From Alistipes sp. (lineage in GTDB: Bacteria > Bacteroidota > Bacteroidia > Bacteroidales > Rikenellaceae): 64,000 nt of DNA. The position numbers and the translations under genes are program-made. The stretch spans positions 1 through 64,000 of the forward strand of contig JAFZFX010000047.1 in NCBI GenBank assembly GCA_017555695.1, in the 5' to 3' direction. Numbering within the stretch: the stretch's first letter is position 1; each line of letters begins with the position of its first letter. Below the pieces are notes generated by a model. The model worked only from the letters and a program-made list of their open reading frames with translations, searched no databases and was not told the origin of the DNA. Below, in pieces: positions 31,006-39,012 of this stretch.

Positions 31006-31749
31006 CTATTTTTTCTCATTCTTTACCTGCTCACGCAAGTCGGCCAAAGCCTCAACCATACTCTCGCGTACGCTCTGCGCCATCTCCTTAACCTCGGTTG
31101 CGGCAACCTGCTCAACGCTGATGGGCTTCAACACACGGATGGCTACGCGGTTGCGCCAATTAACCATTCCACCCTTGCGGAACATTGTGTTGGTACCGGT
31201 CATTACAACGGGCAAAATCTCGACACCAGCCTCCTTTGCGAGGTTGAAGGCTCCCATCTTGAAGCGGTTAATCTCGCCTGTCTTTGAGCGTGTACCCTCG
31301 GGGAAGATTGCTACACTTGCGCCACGGCTGAGCCACAGCTTACCGAGCGAGAGCACCTTGGCCATAGCCTCTGACGGATTGCCACGCTCGATGGGGATAT
31401 CACCGTGAATAGTGAGCAGCGGGCCCATAAACGGCACGCGGAAGACCTCACGCTTCGACACCCAACGGAAGTTCAACGGAATCTTGTAGGCTGCGAATAT
31501 ATCGATACCCGAGTTGTGGTTCATAACGATTACATAGGGCTTGTTCTGGTCGATATTCTCCAGACCCTCAATCGTGCGCTTGATGTGGGGCGGCACGCCA
31601 AAGAGCAGTCGGCATATCCAGCGAGAACATTCGTGCACCCAACGACGACTCTTATCGAAGGGGTAGGTTACAGCCAATACGATAATCGACAAAACAAAGA
31701 AAAACGACACCTGCAACAGGGTAAAGATGTAGTACAAAATTGATAGCAT
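31006..31749 (-). CDS. plsC: 1-acyl-sn-glycerol-3-phosphate acyltransferase
   Basis: Acylates lysophosphatidic acid to phosphatidic acid at the inner membrane. About 247 residues with an N-terminal transmembrane helix, the acyltransferase HX4D motif (H78-D83 in NHNSGID) and the FPEGTRS motif near 145. The chosen start is ATG at 31749: an in-frame TTG at 31785 lies inside the promoter -7 element and cannot be in the transcript. Confidence 0.92.
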   Translation of the reverse strand: MLSILYYIFTLLQVSFFFVLSIIVLAVTYPFDKSRRWVHECSRWICRLLFGVPPHIKRTIEGLENIDQNKPYVIVMNHNSGIDIFAAYKIPLNFRWVSKREVFRVPFMGPLLTIHGDIPIERGNPSEAMAKVLSLGKLWLSRGASVAIFPEGTRSKTGEINRFKMGAFNLAKEAGVEILPVVMTGTNTMFRKGGMVNWRNRVAIRVLKPISVEQVAATEVKEMAQSVRESMVEALADLREQVKNEKK

Positions 31750-31782
31750 AATCTGGATTTTAATCAAAAAATATTCATCTCG

Positions 31783-31813
31783 CAAATTTACTCATTTTTG
31801 GCTACTCACCCAA
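31783..31813 (-). promoter_or_regulatory. Promoter of plsC
   Basis: On the minus strand TTG (31811-31813), 20 bp and TAAATTTG (31783-31790) give a full Bacteroidota promoter with a predicted leader of about 30 nt. Confidence 0.78.
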
Positions 31814-31872
31814 AAATTTGGGCGGCTTTTTTCAAATTGTTTTTCACTATCGGCAGAATATCGTTGGGTGGC

Positions 31873-31903
31873 TTGAAAAACTCGATTTGTTTGCATATCT
31901 TTG
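31873..31903 (+). promoter_or_regulatory. Promoter of the MBL-fold hydrolase gene
   Basis: TTG (31873-31875), 20 bp and TATCTTTG (31896-31903) form a full promoter; predicted leader about 78 nt to the ATG at 31985. Confidence 0.75.
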
Positions 31904-31984
31904 TGTGAGGCAACGGGCAGCCACAGGCAAGTTCTTTCGGCTACCAACACAGCCTACAAGTTGAACCATAAAAACAGACTTACA

Positions 31985-32716
31985 ATGTCACTTTTTTCGC
32001 TTTTCGGCGGCGGAAGCCGCACCCCCGACTACCCCACCGATGTGGTAACATACGGAGATGGTAACAGCGTGAAATTCACATTCTTCAAGCACGCCTCATT
32101 CAGCATATCGTATGGTGATGAATTCGAGCAGCACCACATCTATATCGACCCCGTCAGCCAGTATGCAAAATATGCACACCTGCCCAAAGCCGACGCGGTG
32201 TTGATTAGCCACTCGCACTATGACCATTTCGACCGCGCAGCCGTCGATGACATCACATCGCGCGACAGCGCCATCATCTGCGACAAGACCACTGCCGAGG
32301 CTTTCGACGGCGAAGCGATAGTTATGACTCCTGGTATGAAGGCGCAACTCGACGGCAACATCATCATCGAGGCCGTGGCCGCCTACAACACCTCGGAGGG
32401 TCACACCGATTTTCACCCCAAAGCTCGCGAGGATAATGGTTACATCGTCCGTTTTGAGGGGCTGAACATCTACATCGCTGGCGATACAGAGCCGACAGAG
32501 GAGATGCTCGCACTCGAAGGTATCGACATTGCATTCTTGCCTGTCAATCAACCCTATACAATGACCGTAGACCAGGCTGTAGAGGTTATAAAGACCATTC
32601 GTCCACGCATATTCTACCCCTACCACTACGGCGAGGTGGACGAAAAGACCGACATCGAGCGCCTGAAAAACGAACTAAAGGATATCACCGATGTAAGGGT
32701 ATTCCCGATGGAGTAA
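31985..32716 (+). CDS. Metallo-beta-lactamase-fold hydrolase (UlaG/UPF0173-like)
   Basis: A 243-residue cytoplasmic protein with the MBL zinc motif SHSHYDHFD (HxHxDH), a later GDTEPTEEM Asp ligand and YPYHYGEV as the final His region. This resembles the UlaG/UPF0173 group of MBL-fold hydrolases, some of which open lactones; the substrate here is unknown. The reading frame extends upstream, but those codons fall in the promoter, so ATG at 31985 is used. Confidence 0.85.
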   Translation: MSLFSLFGGGSRTPDYPTDVVTYGDGNSVKFTFFKHASFSISYGDEFEQHHIYIDPVSQYAKYAHLPKADAVLISHSHYDHFDRAAVDDITSRDSAIICDKTTAEAFDGEAIVMTPGMKAQLDGNIIIEAVAAYNTSEGHTDFHPKAREDNGYIVRFEGLNIYIAGDTEPTEEMLALEGIDIAFLPVNQPYTMTVDQAVEVIKTIRPRIFYPYHYGEVDEKTDIERLKNELKDITDVRVFPME

Positions 32717-32735
32717 TGTCCAATATCAAATCAAT

Positions 32736-32770
32736 AAAGCCGTTGCAAGGAACACCCCTACAACGGCTTT
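32736..32770. terminator. Bidirectional terminator hairpin
   Basis: A perfect 10-bp stem (AAAGCCGTTG / CAACGGCTTT) separates the convergent MBL-fold gene and the minus-strand membrane-protein gene; T tracts lie on both strands. Confidence 0.82.
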
Positions 32771-32802
32771 TACTCTGTAATAGTTCAGATTATAATTACT
32801 CT

Positions 32803-33252
32803 TTACTCCTCTTTCTTATACATTATGCGCTCGATAATAAAGGCCAAAACCAAGCCTAAACCACCACCTAAAATAATCCAAGCACCAATGATAAGTTCAA
32901 ATAGATAATGAACATTGTAGATTCCTTCAAAATCTCGAAAATTGATATTACAGTTAAAAAAGACACCCATAAAGGCACCCAATCCTATACCGAGCATCAA
33001 CATACCCCAACGCAACGCCTTTGCTTGCGGCTGTACGGGATGAATCTTCTCTGCGTATACAGCATCTGCGCCCAATGTATTACCACGCCCCAAGCCAATG
33101 GGTATTCGTTTGGCATATTCTATCAGCGATTCCCCCTCAAGGCGCTGAATTATATTCATACGCTCTTTTTTGAGAATCAACAACTCAAACCACTTGTAAA
33201 CGAAGAATGCAACGCCAATAAAACCCGCTGCTACTGCAAAATCTCCAAACAT
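32803..33252 (-). CDS. DUF6249-like small membrane protein
   Basis: A 149-residue protein with an N-terminal transmembrane helix (FAVAAGFIGVAFFVY), a cytoplasmic loop and two closely spaced C-terminal helices (about 83-103 and 118-140). The layout resembles small membrane proteins of the DUF6249 type found beside ECF sigma genes in Bacteroidota (tentative). It is divergent from an ECF sigma gene, and its upstream region carries the same TGTAAC-N16-CGTCTAA element as the sigma gene, so it is probably a member of that sigma factor's regulon. Confidence 0.62.
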   Translation of the reverse strand: MFGDFAVAAGFIGVAFFVYKWFELLILKKERMNIIQRLEGESLIEYAKRIPIGLGRGNTLGADAVYAEKIHPVQPQAKALRWGMLMLGIGLGAFMGVFFNCNINFRDFEGIYNVHYLFELIIGAWIILGGGLGLVLAFIIERIMYKKEE

Positions 33253-33335
33253 AACACTAATAATTTATTAAGTTAAACATATTTATTCTTTTTAATTGCA
33301 TTTTGTTCTGTCTCAAATTTGCGACCTTTGCCCTA

Positions 33336-33364
33336 TTAGACGCAGAGTTTAGCAAAAGGTTACA
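33336..33364 (-). promoter_or_regulatory. ECF-type promoter (minus strand copy)
   Basis: On the minus strand TGTAAC (33359-33364), exactly 16 bp, and CGTCTAA (33336-33342) have the form of an extracytoplasmic-function sigma promoter (-35 with AAC, -10 CGTC). It faces the membrane-protein gene starting at 33252, giving a leader of about 75 nt. Confidence 0.68.
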
Positions 33365-33409
33365 CGATTTTTTAGAAAAATATTTTTGCAACATTTTTTC
33401 GCCTACAAA

Positions 33410-33438
33410 TGTAACCTTTCCCTTACTTTTGCGTCTAA
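33410..33438 (+). promoter_or_regulatory. ECF-type promoter (plus strand copy)
   Basis: TGTAAC (33410-33415), 16 bp and CGTCTAA (33432-33438) mirror the minus-strand copy, sharing TGTAACCTTT and GCGTCTAA. It faces the sigma gene at 33448 and would allow autoregulation with an almost leaderless transcript. A housekeeping-type TACTTTTG (33424-33431) overlaps the spacer. Confidence 0.66.
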
Positions 33439-33447
33439 AGGGTAACT

Positions 33448-34011
33448 ATGCTAAACAACGAGAAGGAACTTTTAGATGAGATTTCGCGCGGCAATATGGC
33501 CGTATTCGGCACCTTGATGAAACACTATTCGCAAGGTGTCTATACGCTCGTTGTACGCATCGTGAGCGATGATTGCGACGCCGAGGAGTTGGCGCAGGAT
33601 GTGTGGATGAAGGTATACAAACAGTTGCCTATGTTTTCAGGGCGCAGCGCCTTCTCGACGTGGCTCTACCGCATAGCCTACAACGCCGCCATATCGCACA
33701 CACGCCGAAAACGACAAAACAACATCTCACTCGACGAGAGGAAGTTAGCTGCAGTCGGAGAACAAGAGTTGGAGCAGATGGAGGGCGACAACTCGGAGCA
33801 TAATATCGAAGCCCTGACCGCCGCCATCGAACAGTTAGAGCCACAAGAGAGGGCATTGGTAACACTGCACTACTACGAAGGGCGTTCATTAGCCGAGTGC
33901 GCCGAAATTACGGGACAGAGCGAGGGCACAACAAAGGTCAGAATGTACAGAATAAGAAAGAAATTATACCTATTGATAACCAATAACGATTATGAGCAAC
34001 AATCAAGATAA
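33448..34011 (+). CDS. ECF (extracytoplasmic function) RNA polymerase sigma factor
   Basis: A 187-residue sigma-70 family protein containing only regions 2 and 4. Region 2 includes DAEELAQDVWMKVYKQLPMF and FSTWLYRIAYN. Region 4 includes LEPQERALVTLHYYEGRSLAE and a helix-turn-helix in AEITGQSEGTTKVRMYRIRKKL. The 3' end overlaps the next membrane-protein gene by 20 bp, the usual sigma/anti-sigma arrangement. An ECF-type promoter ends 9 bp before the ATG, so positive autoregulation is likely. The signal sensed is unknown. Confidence 0.93.
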   Translation: MLNNEKELLDEISRGNMAVFGTLMKHYSQGVYTLVVRIVSDDCDAEELAQDVWMKVYKQLPMFSGRSAFSTWLYRIAYNAAISHTRRKRQNNISLDERKLAAVGEQELEQMEGDNSEHNIEALTAAIEQLEPQERALVTLHYYEGRSLAECAEITGQSEGTTKVRMYRIRKKLYLLITNNDYEQQSR

Positions 34012-34420
34012 CGCCATACGCCAAGCCGCACAACGGTTGGAGCAGAAGCCTCTGCCTGCGGGATTCGAGGCACGAATGATGGCCCGATTGGAGAAGCAAC
34101 AACGACGCGAAGAGTTGCAGGAGAGTGCGCTCTTTGTTTCGGGCATTGTAGCGACCATCGCCCTACTTGTATGGGCGGGGATGCATTATGCCCCTACGCT
34201 CGACTTTTCGATTTTTGACTTTACGAAGGAGAGTGCGCCACTGAATGATTCTTCGTTGAGTCCTAAAATTGATTGGCATTGGCCCAAGGTGTCGTTTATC
34301 GAAAATCTGTCAAATTACAGAATGTGGTACATAATGGGAGCGGCCACTATGGGATTACTCCTTGCTGATACATACATACGTCAACGCATACGACTCAAGT
34401 CGCAAGCAAAGGAGAAGTAA
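33992..34420 (+). CDS. Putative membrane anti-sigma factor
   Basis: A 142-residue protein with a short helical N-terminus (about 1-45; QAAQRLEQKPLPAGFEARMMARLEKQQ), a transmembrane helix near 47-65, a periplasmic loop of about 40 residues and a second helix near 108-125. It has no zinc-binding anti-sigma motif. The role is inferred from the 20-bp overlap with the ECF sigma gene and from the LP-GFE-RMMARLE-type segment common in such partners. A terminator follows immediately. Confidence 0.68.
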   Translation: MSNNQDNAIRQAAQRLEQKPLPAGFEARMMARLEKQQRREELQESALFVSGIVATIALLVWAGMHYAPTLDFSIFDFTKESAPLNDSSLSPKIDWHWPKVSFIENLSNYRMWYIMGAATMGLLLADTYIRQRIRLKSQAKEK

Positions 34421-34428
34421 AAACAGAA

Positions 34429-34462
34429 GGGGTTGTCCAACAAGTGTGAGTCGGACAACCCC
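34429..34462 (+). terminator. Terminator after the sigma/anti-sigma operon
   Basis: A perfect 10-bp stem (GGGGTTGTCC / GGACAACCCC) begins 9 bp after the stop. The T tail is weak (ATTCGTTAT). Confidence 0.72.
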
Positions 34463-34486
34463 ATTCGTTATATTATGTACAACTAC

Positions 34487-35227
34487 TTAAAACTCCACGT
34501 CGATATACAAAGGCAGGTGGTCAGAGGCCATAGGCTCGTCGATGACCTCGTAGTTCAAGACCTTGTATTTGTAGCCCTCGCGACCCCAAATGTAGTCAAT
34601 AGTGCACGAAGCTCCATCGGCGGGGAATGTAAAGCGAGTAGTATCCGAGAGGGGCATCCACATCTCGTCCATCTTGTGGTACTCCTCCGAAGTGGGATAC
34701 ATATTGAAATCGCCGGTAATGATAGCGGGTTTATTGTACTCGGCAATCACTCGGCGAATAATCTCCACAGACTCCTTACGCGACTCTGCAACGAGCGAGA
34801 AGTGAGTATTACACAACAAGTAATCCTCATACTCCAGCACAAGGAATGTACGCAACTCCTCCTTGCCTGGCAAGCCGATATTGCGGTATGAAATGGGCTT
34901 CTCCTTAACCAGCGCCGCAATACCATAGAGTCCCTTTGAACGCTCCAGAGCGGGTGCAAAGATATAGTGCATACCCGTCATCTCGCCCAACGCCTTGGCC
35001 TGATCTACCCAATATGAGCGCTCAGCAATGCTATCCACCTCCTGCAGACCCACAAAGTCGGGCTTGACGCGATTGATAACATCGGCAGCACGCTGCAAGT
35101 CAGTCTTATTATCCATACCGATACCGATGCGAATATTATAACTCATAATACGCAAACGGTTGGGCTGGCACGAAACAGCAGTCAGAGCCAACACACAAAG
35201 CAGGAACAGGTTGAATATTCTCTTCAT
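34487..35227 (-). CDS. Endonuclease/exonuclease/phosphatase-fold lipoprotein (first of three)
   Basis: A 246-residue exported protein with lipobox AVSC at about residue 20. The EEP fold is complete: MSYNIRIG, LQEVDS (catalytic Glu), THFSL, TGDFNMYP (Asp/Asn) and SDHLPLYIDV (final Asp-His). Exported family members hydrolyse phosphodiesters or phosphomonoesters, such as extracellular DNA or sphingolipid/inositol phosphates; the substrate is not predictable. Two further paralogues lie at 43413 and 44259. Confidence 0.87.
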   Translation of the reverse strand: MKRIFNLFLLCVLALTAVSCQPNRLRIMSYNIRIGIGMDNKTDLQRAADVINRVKPDFVGLQEVDSIAERSYWVDQAKALGEMTGMHYIFAPALERSKGLYGIAALVKEKPISYRNIGLPGKEELRTFLVLEYEDYLLCNTHFSLVAESRKESVEIIRRVIAEYNKPAIITGDFNMYPTSEEYHKMDEMWMPLSDTTRFTFPADGASCTIDYIWGREGYKYKVLNYEVIDEPMASDHLPLYIDVEF

Positions 35228-35248
35228 ATTTTCAAGTTGTTAGTTTTC

Positions 35249-35286
35249 AAAAAAAATGAGGGGCTACGGCGCTATGCCCGCCCCTC
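35249..35286 (-). terminator. Terminator of the metal-related operon
   Basis: On the minus strand a stem GAGGGGC / GCCCCTC (35258-35264 with 35280-35286) is followed by eight T. It lies 24 bp after the HMA gene stop and closes the PqqD/Cys-His/TonB/HMA operon. Confidence 0.75.
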
Positions 35287-35309
35287 GGATAATATTTAGC
35301 CTTCGGCCA

Positions 35310-35615
35310 TTACTTCTTCTTGGGAGCAACCTCAGCCTTTACCTTAACCTTCTGGAATGCCTTGAGCAGAGCAGCATCGTTGGTCTTTGAGCTGTCGTAA
35401 GTTACGGTTACCAACTTTGTAGGGACATCCACCTTAACATCCTTTACACCCTTCTGAAAGGGAATGCTATTAGTAATCTTCTTAGCGCAACCCTCACAGT
35501 CGATATCGGTCAAGAATACGGTGGTCTTAACCGCTGCAGCCTGCTTCTGTGCAGAGGCCTCGTTGATGCCAAAGCCGAGAACGGCCAAAAGGCAGAACAA
35601 AACAATCTTTTTCAT
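35310..35615 (-). CDS. Secreted heavy-metal-associated (HMA) domain protein
   Basis: A 101-residue exported protein with a signal peptide ending near EASAQ, then one HMA ferredoxin-like domain with the metal-binding DIDCEGC motif (C40 and C43) and a Lys-rich C-terminus. HMA domains bind Cu(I), Zn(II) or similar soft metals; the periplasmic location points to metal capture or hand-over. It is the last gene of the four-gene operon with the TonB receptor 72 bp upstream. Copper is the most likely metal but this is inference. Confidence 0.87.
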   Translation of the reverse strand: MKKIVLFCLLAVLGFGINEASAQKQAAAVKTTVFLTDIDCEGCAKKITNSIPFQKGVKDVKVDVPTKLVTVTYDSSKTNDAALLKAFQKVKVKAEVAPKKK

Positions 35616-35687
35616 AATATTTTATAGTTTTAAGTTTTTAATTTTCATTCACTTCCTCGCCTCGGGGCACTACCCCACCGAGCAAGA

Positions 35688-38060
35688 TCAATAGAGGTTA
35701 TAGCGCAAACCAATGTAGAACTTGCGTCCCATCAGCGGGCCCCACACGCTCGACGAGTTGAAGGCGGGCGAGAAGGGATTAGCGGTATTCAGAATAGGAT
35801 CCTGCTGCATATAGTCGGCGATATTCTCGCAACCGACATAGATCTCCAAGTCACGAATCTTGTGACTCACCTGCGCATAGAACATCGGATAGGCGGGCGA
35901 AAGCTCGGAACGAGTAATGTCACCATCGAGCGACGGGCGACGCATCGGGCCATTATATTGTGCCGTAACATCGAACACCCAACGGCGGAACGCAGTAGCA
36001 TACTGGATGTTGAGCAGCGTCTTATAGCGGCTGGTGAGCGGACGCTCGACAAGATGGCTGATACCATCACGCAACAAACTCACCTTGGCGTTTGTATAGC
36101 GATAAGTGGCGAAGATATCGAGACCCTTGACTGCCGTCCACTGGAAATCGACCTGATAGGTGTCGGTGAACGAGCGGCCGTTGGTATTATAAATCAATAT
36201 TTTATTAGACATCTCACCACCAAACTCCTGGTCAGCCAAAACGGTGTTATAGAGTTGTGTACGGAAGTAATCGAAGCTCAAAGTGGCATCCTCATAACCA
36301 CCCAACTTGATATATTGTGTAATGCTACCGCCTGCGGTGAGTGCCTTCTCTACATCGTCGTTGAGATTGTCAGTGGCGATAGTACGACCTGTAGCCAGCA
36401 TCCAAACATTGTCGGTAAGGATACTTGCACGGCGGTAACCCAAACCAGCCGAGGCACGCAACACGGTAGAGGGCGTCACATCCCAGCGGATGTGTGAGCG
36501 AGGAGTGAGTGCGAAGTACTCCTTGGGCTGATAGTGTGCCGAGATGGCATCGTCAGCAACAACGGCCGAGTTTTTAGCACCCAGCCAATCACCACGCAGA
36601 CCCAACACCAACGAGAACTTATCCTTGGCGGCATAGGTATACTCTGCATATACGCCTGGCTCGACATAGCGCATACGATTGTCGGTCTGATAGTCAAAGC
36701 GTCGATAAACGCCACCATCGATAAGGCTACCTCCCACCACGCTATTGAGCAGACTCTCGTTACTATTGGTAAGCGACGCCGACGCTCCGATGATCATCGA
36801 CGAGCGAGGCGTGAAGTAGTGAGCATACATAAAATTGAACCACCAAGCGTGGTCGTAAGCATCCAATCTGTTAAGACCGAAGTAAGCGTCCTCCTTGAAG
36901 TGGCTGTAATCGGCTACAAAAGCGATATTCGAGCGCAACTCGCTATCCTCCTCTTCATCATAAACAGCAGCACCAACGGGTGTACCAACCTTCAAATAGG
37001 CGTTCACATTGCTATTGTCCATATGCGAACCGTAGAGCGATAGGCTTTGCTCCATATCGTCACGCATAGACTCCTTATAGCCTTTCTGACCACCCAAACG
37101 ATTCTCGTCCACATACTTCCAGCCCCAGCGTATCTGCGCACCGCCAACAGTCTGCCACAACCACTTGTTGGCAATGTTAATCTGGTTGCTCTCGGGCAAA
37201 TCGCGAAAGCCGTCACCATTGCGGTCGTGCGACTGCGTATCCATCGAGCCGTGAGCAAGGATAACCGTAGAGAGGCGCTTGTCAGCAGTCAATGGAATAG
37301 CCGACGAAAGGTTTATCTCGGGACGCATCTCGCTGTCGAAGTAGAGGTTCACGAACAAGCGTTCCTCGTCAGTAGGCTTACGATGCTCGAGATTAATCTG
37401 ACCCGTAATAGCCTCGTGGCCAGCCGTTACCGACGACACACCCTTCGACACCTGGATAGAGTTGAGCCACATACCAGGCGTATAGTTAAGGCCATAGGGA
37501 GAACTCAAGCCTCGCATCACAGGGCGATTCTCGTCCAAAATCTGAGTGTAAGTACCCGTCAGACCCAACATCTTGATTTGGCGCGCACCAGAGATAGCAT
37601 CGCTATAACCCACGGTCACCGATGCCGAATTCTCGAAACTCTCGGCCAGGTTACAACAAGCCATCTTGCAGAGACCCGCAAACGAGATAGTCTCGCCTTT
37701 AAGCACTCCGTCGCGCTTGACATAGTTGCCAAGGCCACCCTCAACCACGACCTCCTCCAACTCGGTGTCGGGTTTGAGTGTAAAGTCAATCTTGCTGACG
37801 CCCTCGGCCACCTTAATCGTGTCGGCGCGATAGCCTACATAGGTGGCTACCAGCGTATCATAACCCTTAACACGATGCAGCGAGTATGCGCCATCGACAT
37901 TACTGCTTGCGCCCACGGTGGTATTAAGCCAATAGATGGCTGCACCAATCAGGGGCTCGTTGTTGTCAGATGCAACGACAACACCGCTAACATTCTGAGC
38001 AAACGCACTGCGGCCCAGAACGATAAATAAAACTGCTAATAAAATATTCTTGATTTTCAT
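35688..38060 (-). CDS. TonB-dependent outer-membrane receptor, probably metal-related
   Basis: A 790-residue outer-membrane protein with a signal peptide ending near SAFAQ, an N-terminal carboxypeptidase-regulatory-like beta-sandwich (about 23-105), a plug domain (about 115-235, with GARQIKMLGLTGTYTQIL and ITGQINLEHRKP) and a 22-strand-type beta-barrel. The plug entrance contains an unusual MACCNLAESFENS segment with adjacent cysteines. It is not a SusC: there is no SusD and the size is small. The context, a Cys/His-rich protein upstream and an HMA protein downstream, suggests metal or metal-complex transport. Confidence 0.87.
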   Translation of the reverse strand: MKIKNILLAVLFIVLGRSAFAQNVSGVVVASDNNEPLIGAAIYWLNTTVGASSNVDGAYSLHRVKGYDTLVATYVGYRADTIKVAEGVSKIDFTLKPDTELEEVVVEGGLGNYVKRDGVLKGETISFAGLCKMACCNLAESFENSASVTVGYSDAISGARQIKMLGLTGTYTQILDENRPVMRGLSSPYGLNYTPGMWLNSIQVSKGVSSVTAGHEAITGQINLEHRKPTDEERLFVNLYFDSEMRPEINLSSAIPLTADKRLSTVILAHGSMDTQSHDRNGDGFRDLPESNQINIANKWLWQTVGGAQIRWGWKYVDENRLGGQKGYKESMRDDMEQSLSLYGSHMDNSNVNAYLKVGTPVGAAVYDEEEDSELRSNIAFVADYSHFKEDAYFGLNRLDAYDHAWWFNFMYAHYFTPRSSMIIGASASLTNSNESLLNSVVGGSLIDGGVYRRFDYQTDNRMRYVEPGVYAEYTYAAKDKFSLVLGLRGDWLGAKNSAVVADDAISAHYQPKEYFALTPRSHIRWDVTPSTVLRASAGLGYRRASILTDNVWMLATGRTIATDNLNDDVEKALTAGGSITQYIKLGGYEDATLSFDYFRTQLYNTVLADQEFGGEMSNKILIYNTNGRSFTDTYQVDFQWTAVKGLDIFATYRYTNAKVSLLRDGISHLVERPLTSRYKTLLNIQYATAFRRWVFDVTAQYNGPMRRPSLDGDITRSELSPAYPMFYAQVSHKIRDLEIYVGCENIADYMQQDPILNTANPFSPAFNSSSVWGPLMGRKFYIGLRYNLY

Positions 38061-38123
38061 CTCTCTTTTTCAAACATTGATACAATTAACTCTCGGGGCT
38101 AATCCTCCACCCCACAACAGCAA

Positions 38124-38594
38124 CTATACCAATGAGGGCGGGGCTCGAAGGCCTATGCCCACCTTATGCGCCGCCAAGAGTGGAGGCAGAAGATATCCAT
38201 TAAACGAAGGCGATGAATCACCCTCGATATTTATTTCGTAAGTGTCAGATAGCGGCACCGCCTGCACCAACGACAGAGCATAGCGCATCAAGGCATCATC
38301 CTCGGCACCACGCGGCTGGGTGTAGAGCAGGATATCGGTAGAGTGGCTATGGTTACAGCAACAACCTTGGCAGTTGAACTGCGGGGCGCAACCCTGACAC
38401 GACATAGCAACGCTCTCGTGTTCGCATCCGCCGCCACAATCGCAGTGGTTATGCGAAGGAGTATGCTCCAAGGAGTGGACACAGAGCGAGTGATGGCAGT
38501 CGCAGGTGAGCGACACCACATCCGACACCAGCGACACTACAGCGTAGAGCGCAAGCATCATAACGGCCATCAAAAATCTGTATCCTCTATTCAT
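38124..38594 (-). CDS. Secreted Cys/His-rich putative metal-binding protein
   Basis: A 156-residue protein with an N-terminal signal or membrane-anchor segment (RFLMAVMMLALYAVVSLVSDVV), then a compact stretch (residues about 30-88) holding 12 cysteines and 9 histidines, including CDCHH, HNHCDCGGGC, CQGC and CQGCCCNHSHSH-like spacing. This composition indicates binding of several soft metal ions outside the cytoplasm. The C-terminal half is ordinary and may be a second domain. No family name is assigned. It lies 63 bp upstream of the TonB receptor and 70 bp downstream of the PqqD-like gene. Confidence 0.75.
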   Translation of the reverse strand: MNRGYRFLMAVMMLALYAVVSLVSDVVSLTCDCHHSLCVHSLEHTPSHNHCDCGGGCEHESVAMSCQGCAPQFNCQGCCCNHSHSTDILLYTQPRGAEDDALMRYALSLVQAVPLSDTYEINIEGDSSPSFNGYLLPPLLAAHKVGIGLRAPPSLV

Positions 38595-38664
38595 TTTTTC
38601 GTTAAAATTTCATTTTCGAGTAGCGACATTAGCGCCAAATCGGCATAAACTACCCCACGGCTAA

Positions 38665-38931
38665 CTACTCCACCAAGTTGCACTCCTGCAGACGCGCAAC
38701 CCAACTCTTCACATCGCCCAAAGCCACACCAGGCTCGACATCGTAGTTGGCACACAGCACATACACCGCATCCTCGATGGTGAAATCGATACCCTGCAGG
38801 CTGTTCCACAGCAGCAGCGCACTATCGTTGAGGGTAATAATCTGCGTCATATCGGCACCAGCAATACCCTGCATAATCACCACATTCTCGTCCGCTATTT
38901 GGCGGACTTTATAGTCAGATTTTATCCTCAT
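38665..38931 (-). CDS. PqqD-like RiPP recognition element (RRE) protein
   Basis: An 88-residue cytoplasmic protein of the PqqD family, with the winged-helix RRE pattern: a beta-rich N-terminus (VRQIADENVVI), ITLNDSALLLWNSLQG as the family core, and a helical C-terminus (VKSWVARLQECNLVE). PqqD-type proteins bind the leader of a precursor peptide and present it to a radical SAM or other enzyme. Here no such enzyme is adjacent: the next genes are the Cys/His-rich protein and the TonB receptor. Orphan PqqD genes are common in Bacteroidota and their role is unclear. Confidence 0.85.
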   Translation of the reverse strand: MRIKSDYKVRQIADENVVIMQGIAGADMTQIITLNDSALLLWNSLQGIDFTIEDAVYVLCANYDVEPGVALGDVKSWVARLQECNLVE

Positions 38932-38959
38932 ATCGCTTTGAATAATAACATTTAGCGTA

Positions 38960-38967
38960 CAAATATA
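38960..38967 (-). promoter_or_regulatory. -7 promoter element of the PqqD/metal operon
   Basis: CAAATATA on the plus strand reads TATATTTG on the minus strand, an exact TAnnTTTG match 29 bp upstream of the PqqD start. It lacks a TTG at 19-21 bp, compatible with activator control. Confidence 0.55.
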
Positions 38968-38999
38968 CGAAAAAAATTACAAATGAGTGGTTTTTTACC

Positions 39000-39007
39000 T
39001 ATTTTTG
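39000..39007 (+). promoter_or_regulatory. Possible -7 promoter element of recQ
   Basis: TATTTTTG matches TAnnTTTG but ends only 5 bp before the ATG at 39013, so it would give a nearly leaderless mRNA. Its use is uncertain. Confidence 0.35.
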
Positions 39008-39012
39008 CAGAG

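Noticed and set aside
31901-31984. 28-codon N-terminal extension of the MBL-fold hydrolase
   Set aside because: It would begin inside the promoter -7 element and has no family similarity.
37047-38030. Long plus-strand reading frame inside the TonB receptor gene
   Set aside because: It lies fully antisense to a clear TonB-dependent receptor with signal peptide, plug and barrel; the antisense product has no recognisable domain and reflects scarce stop codons.
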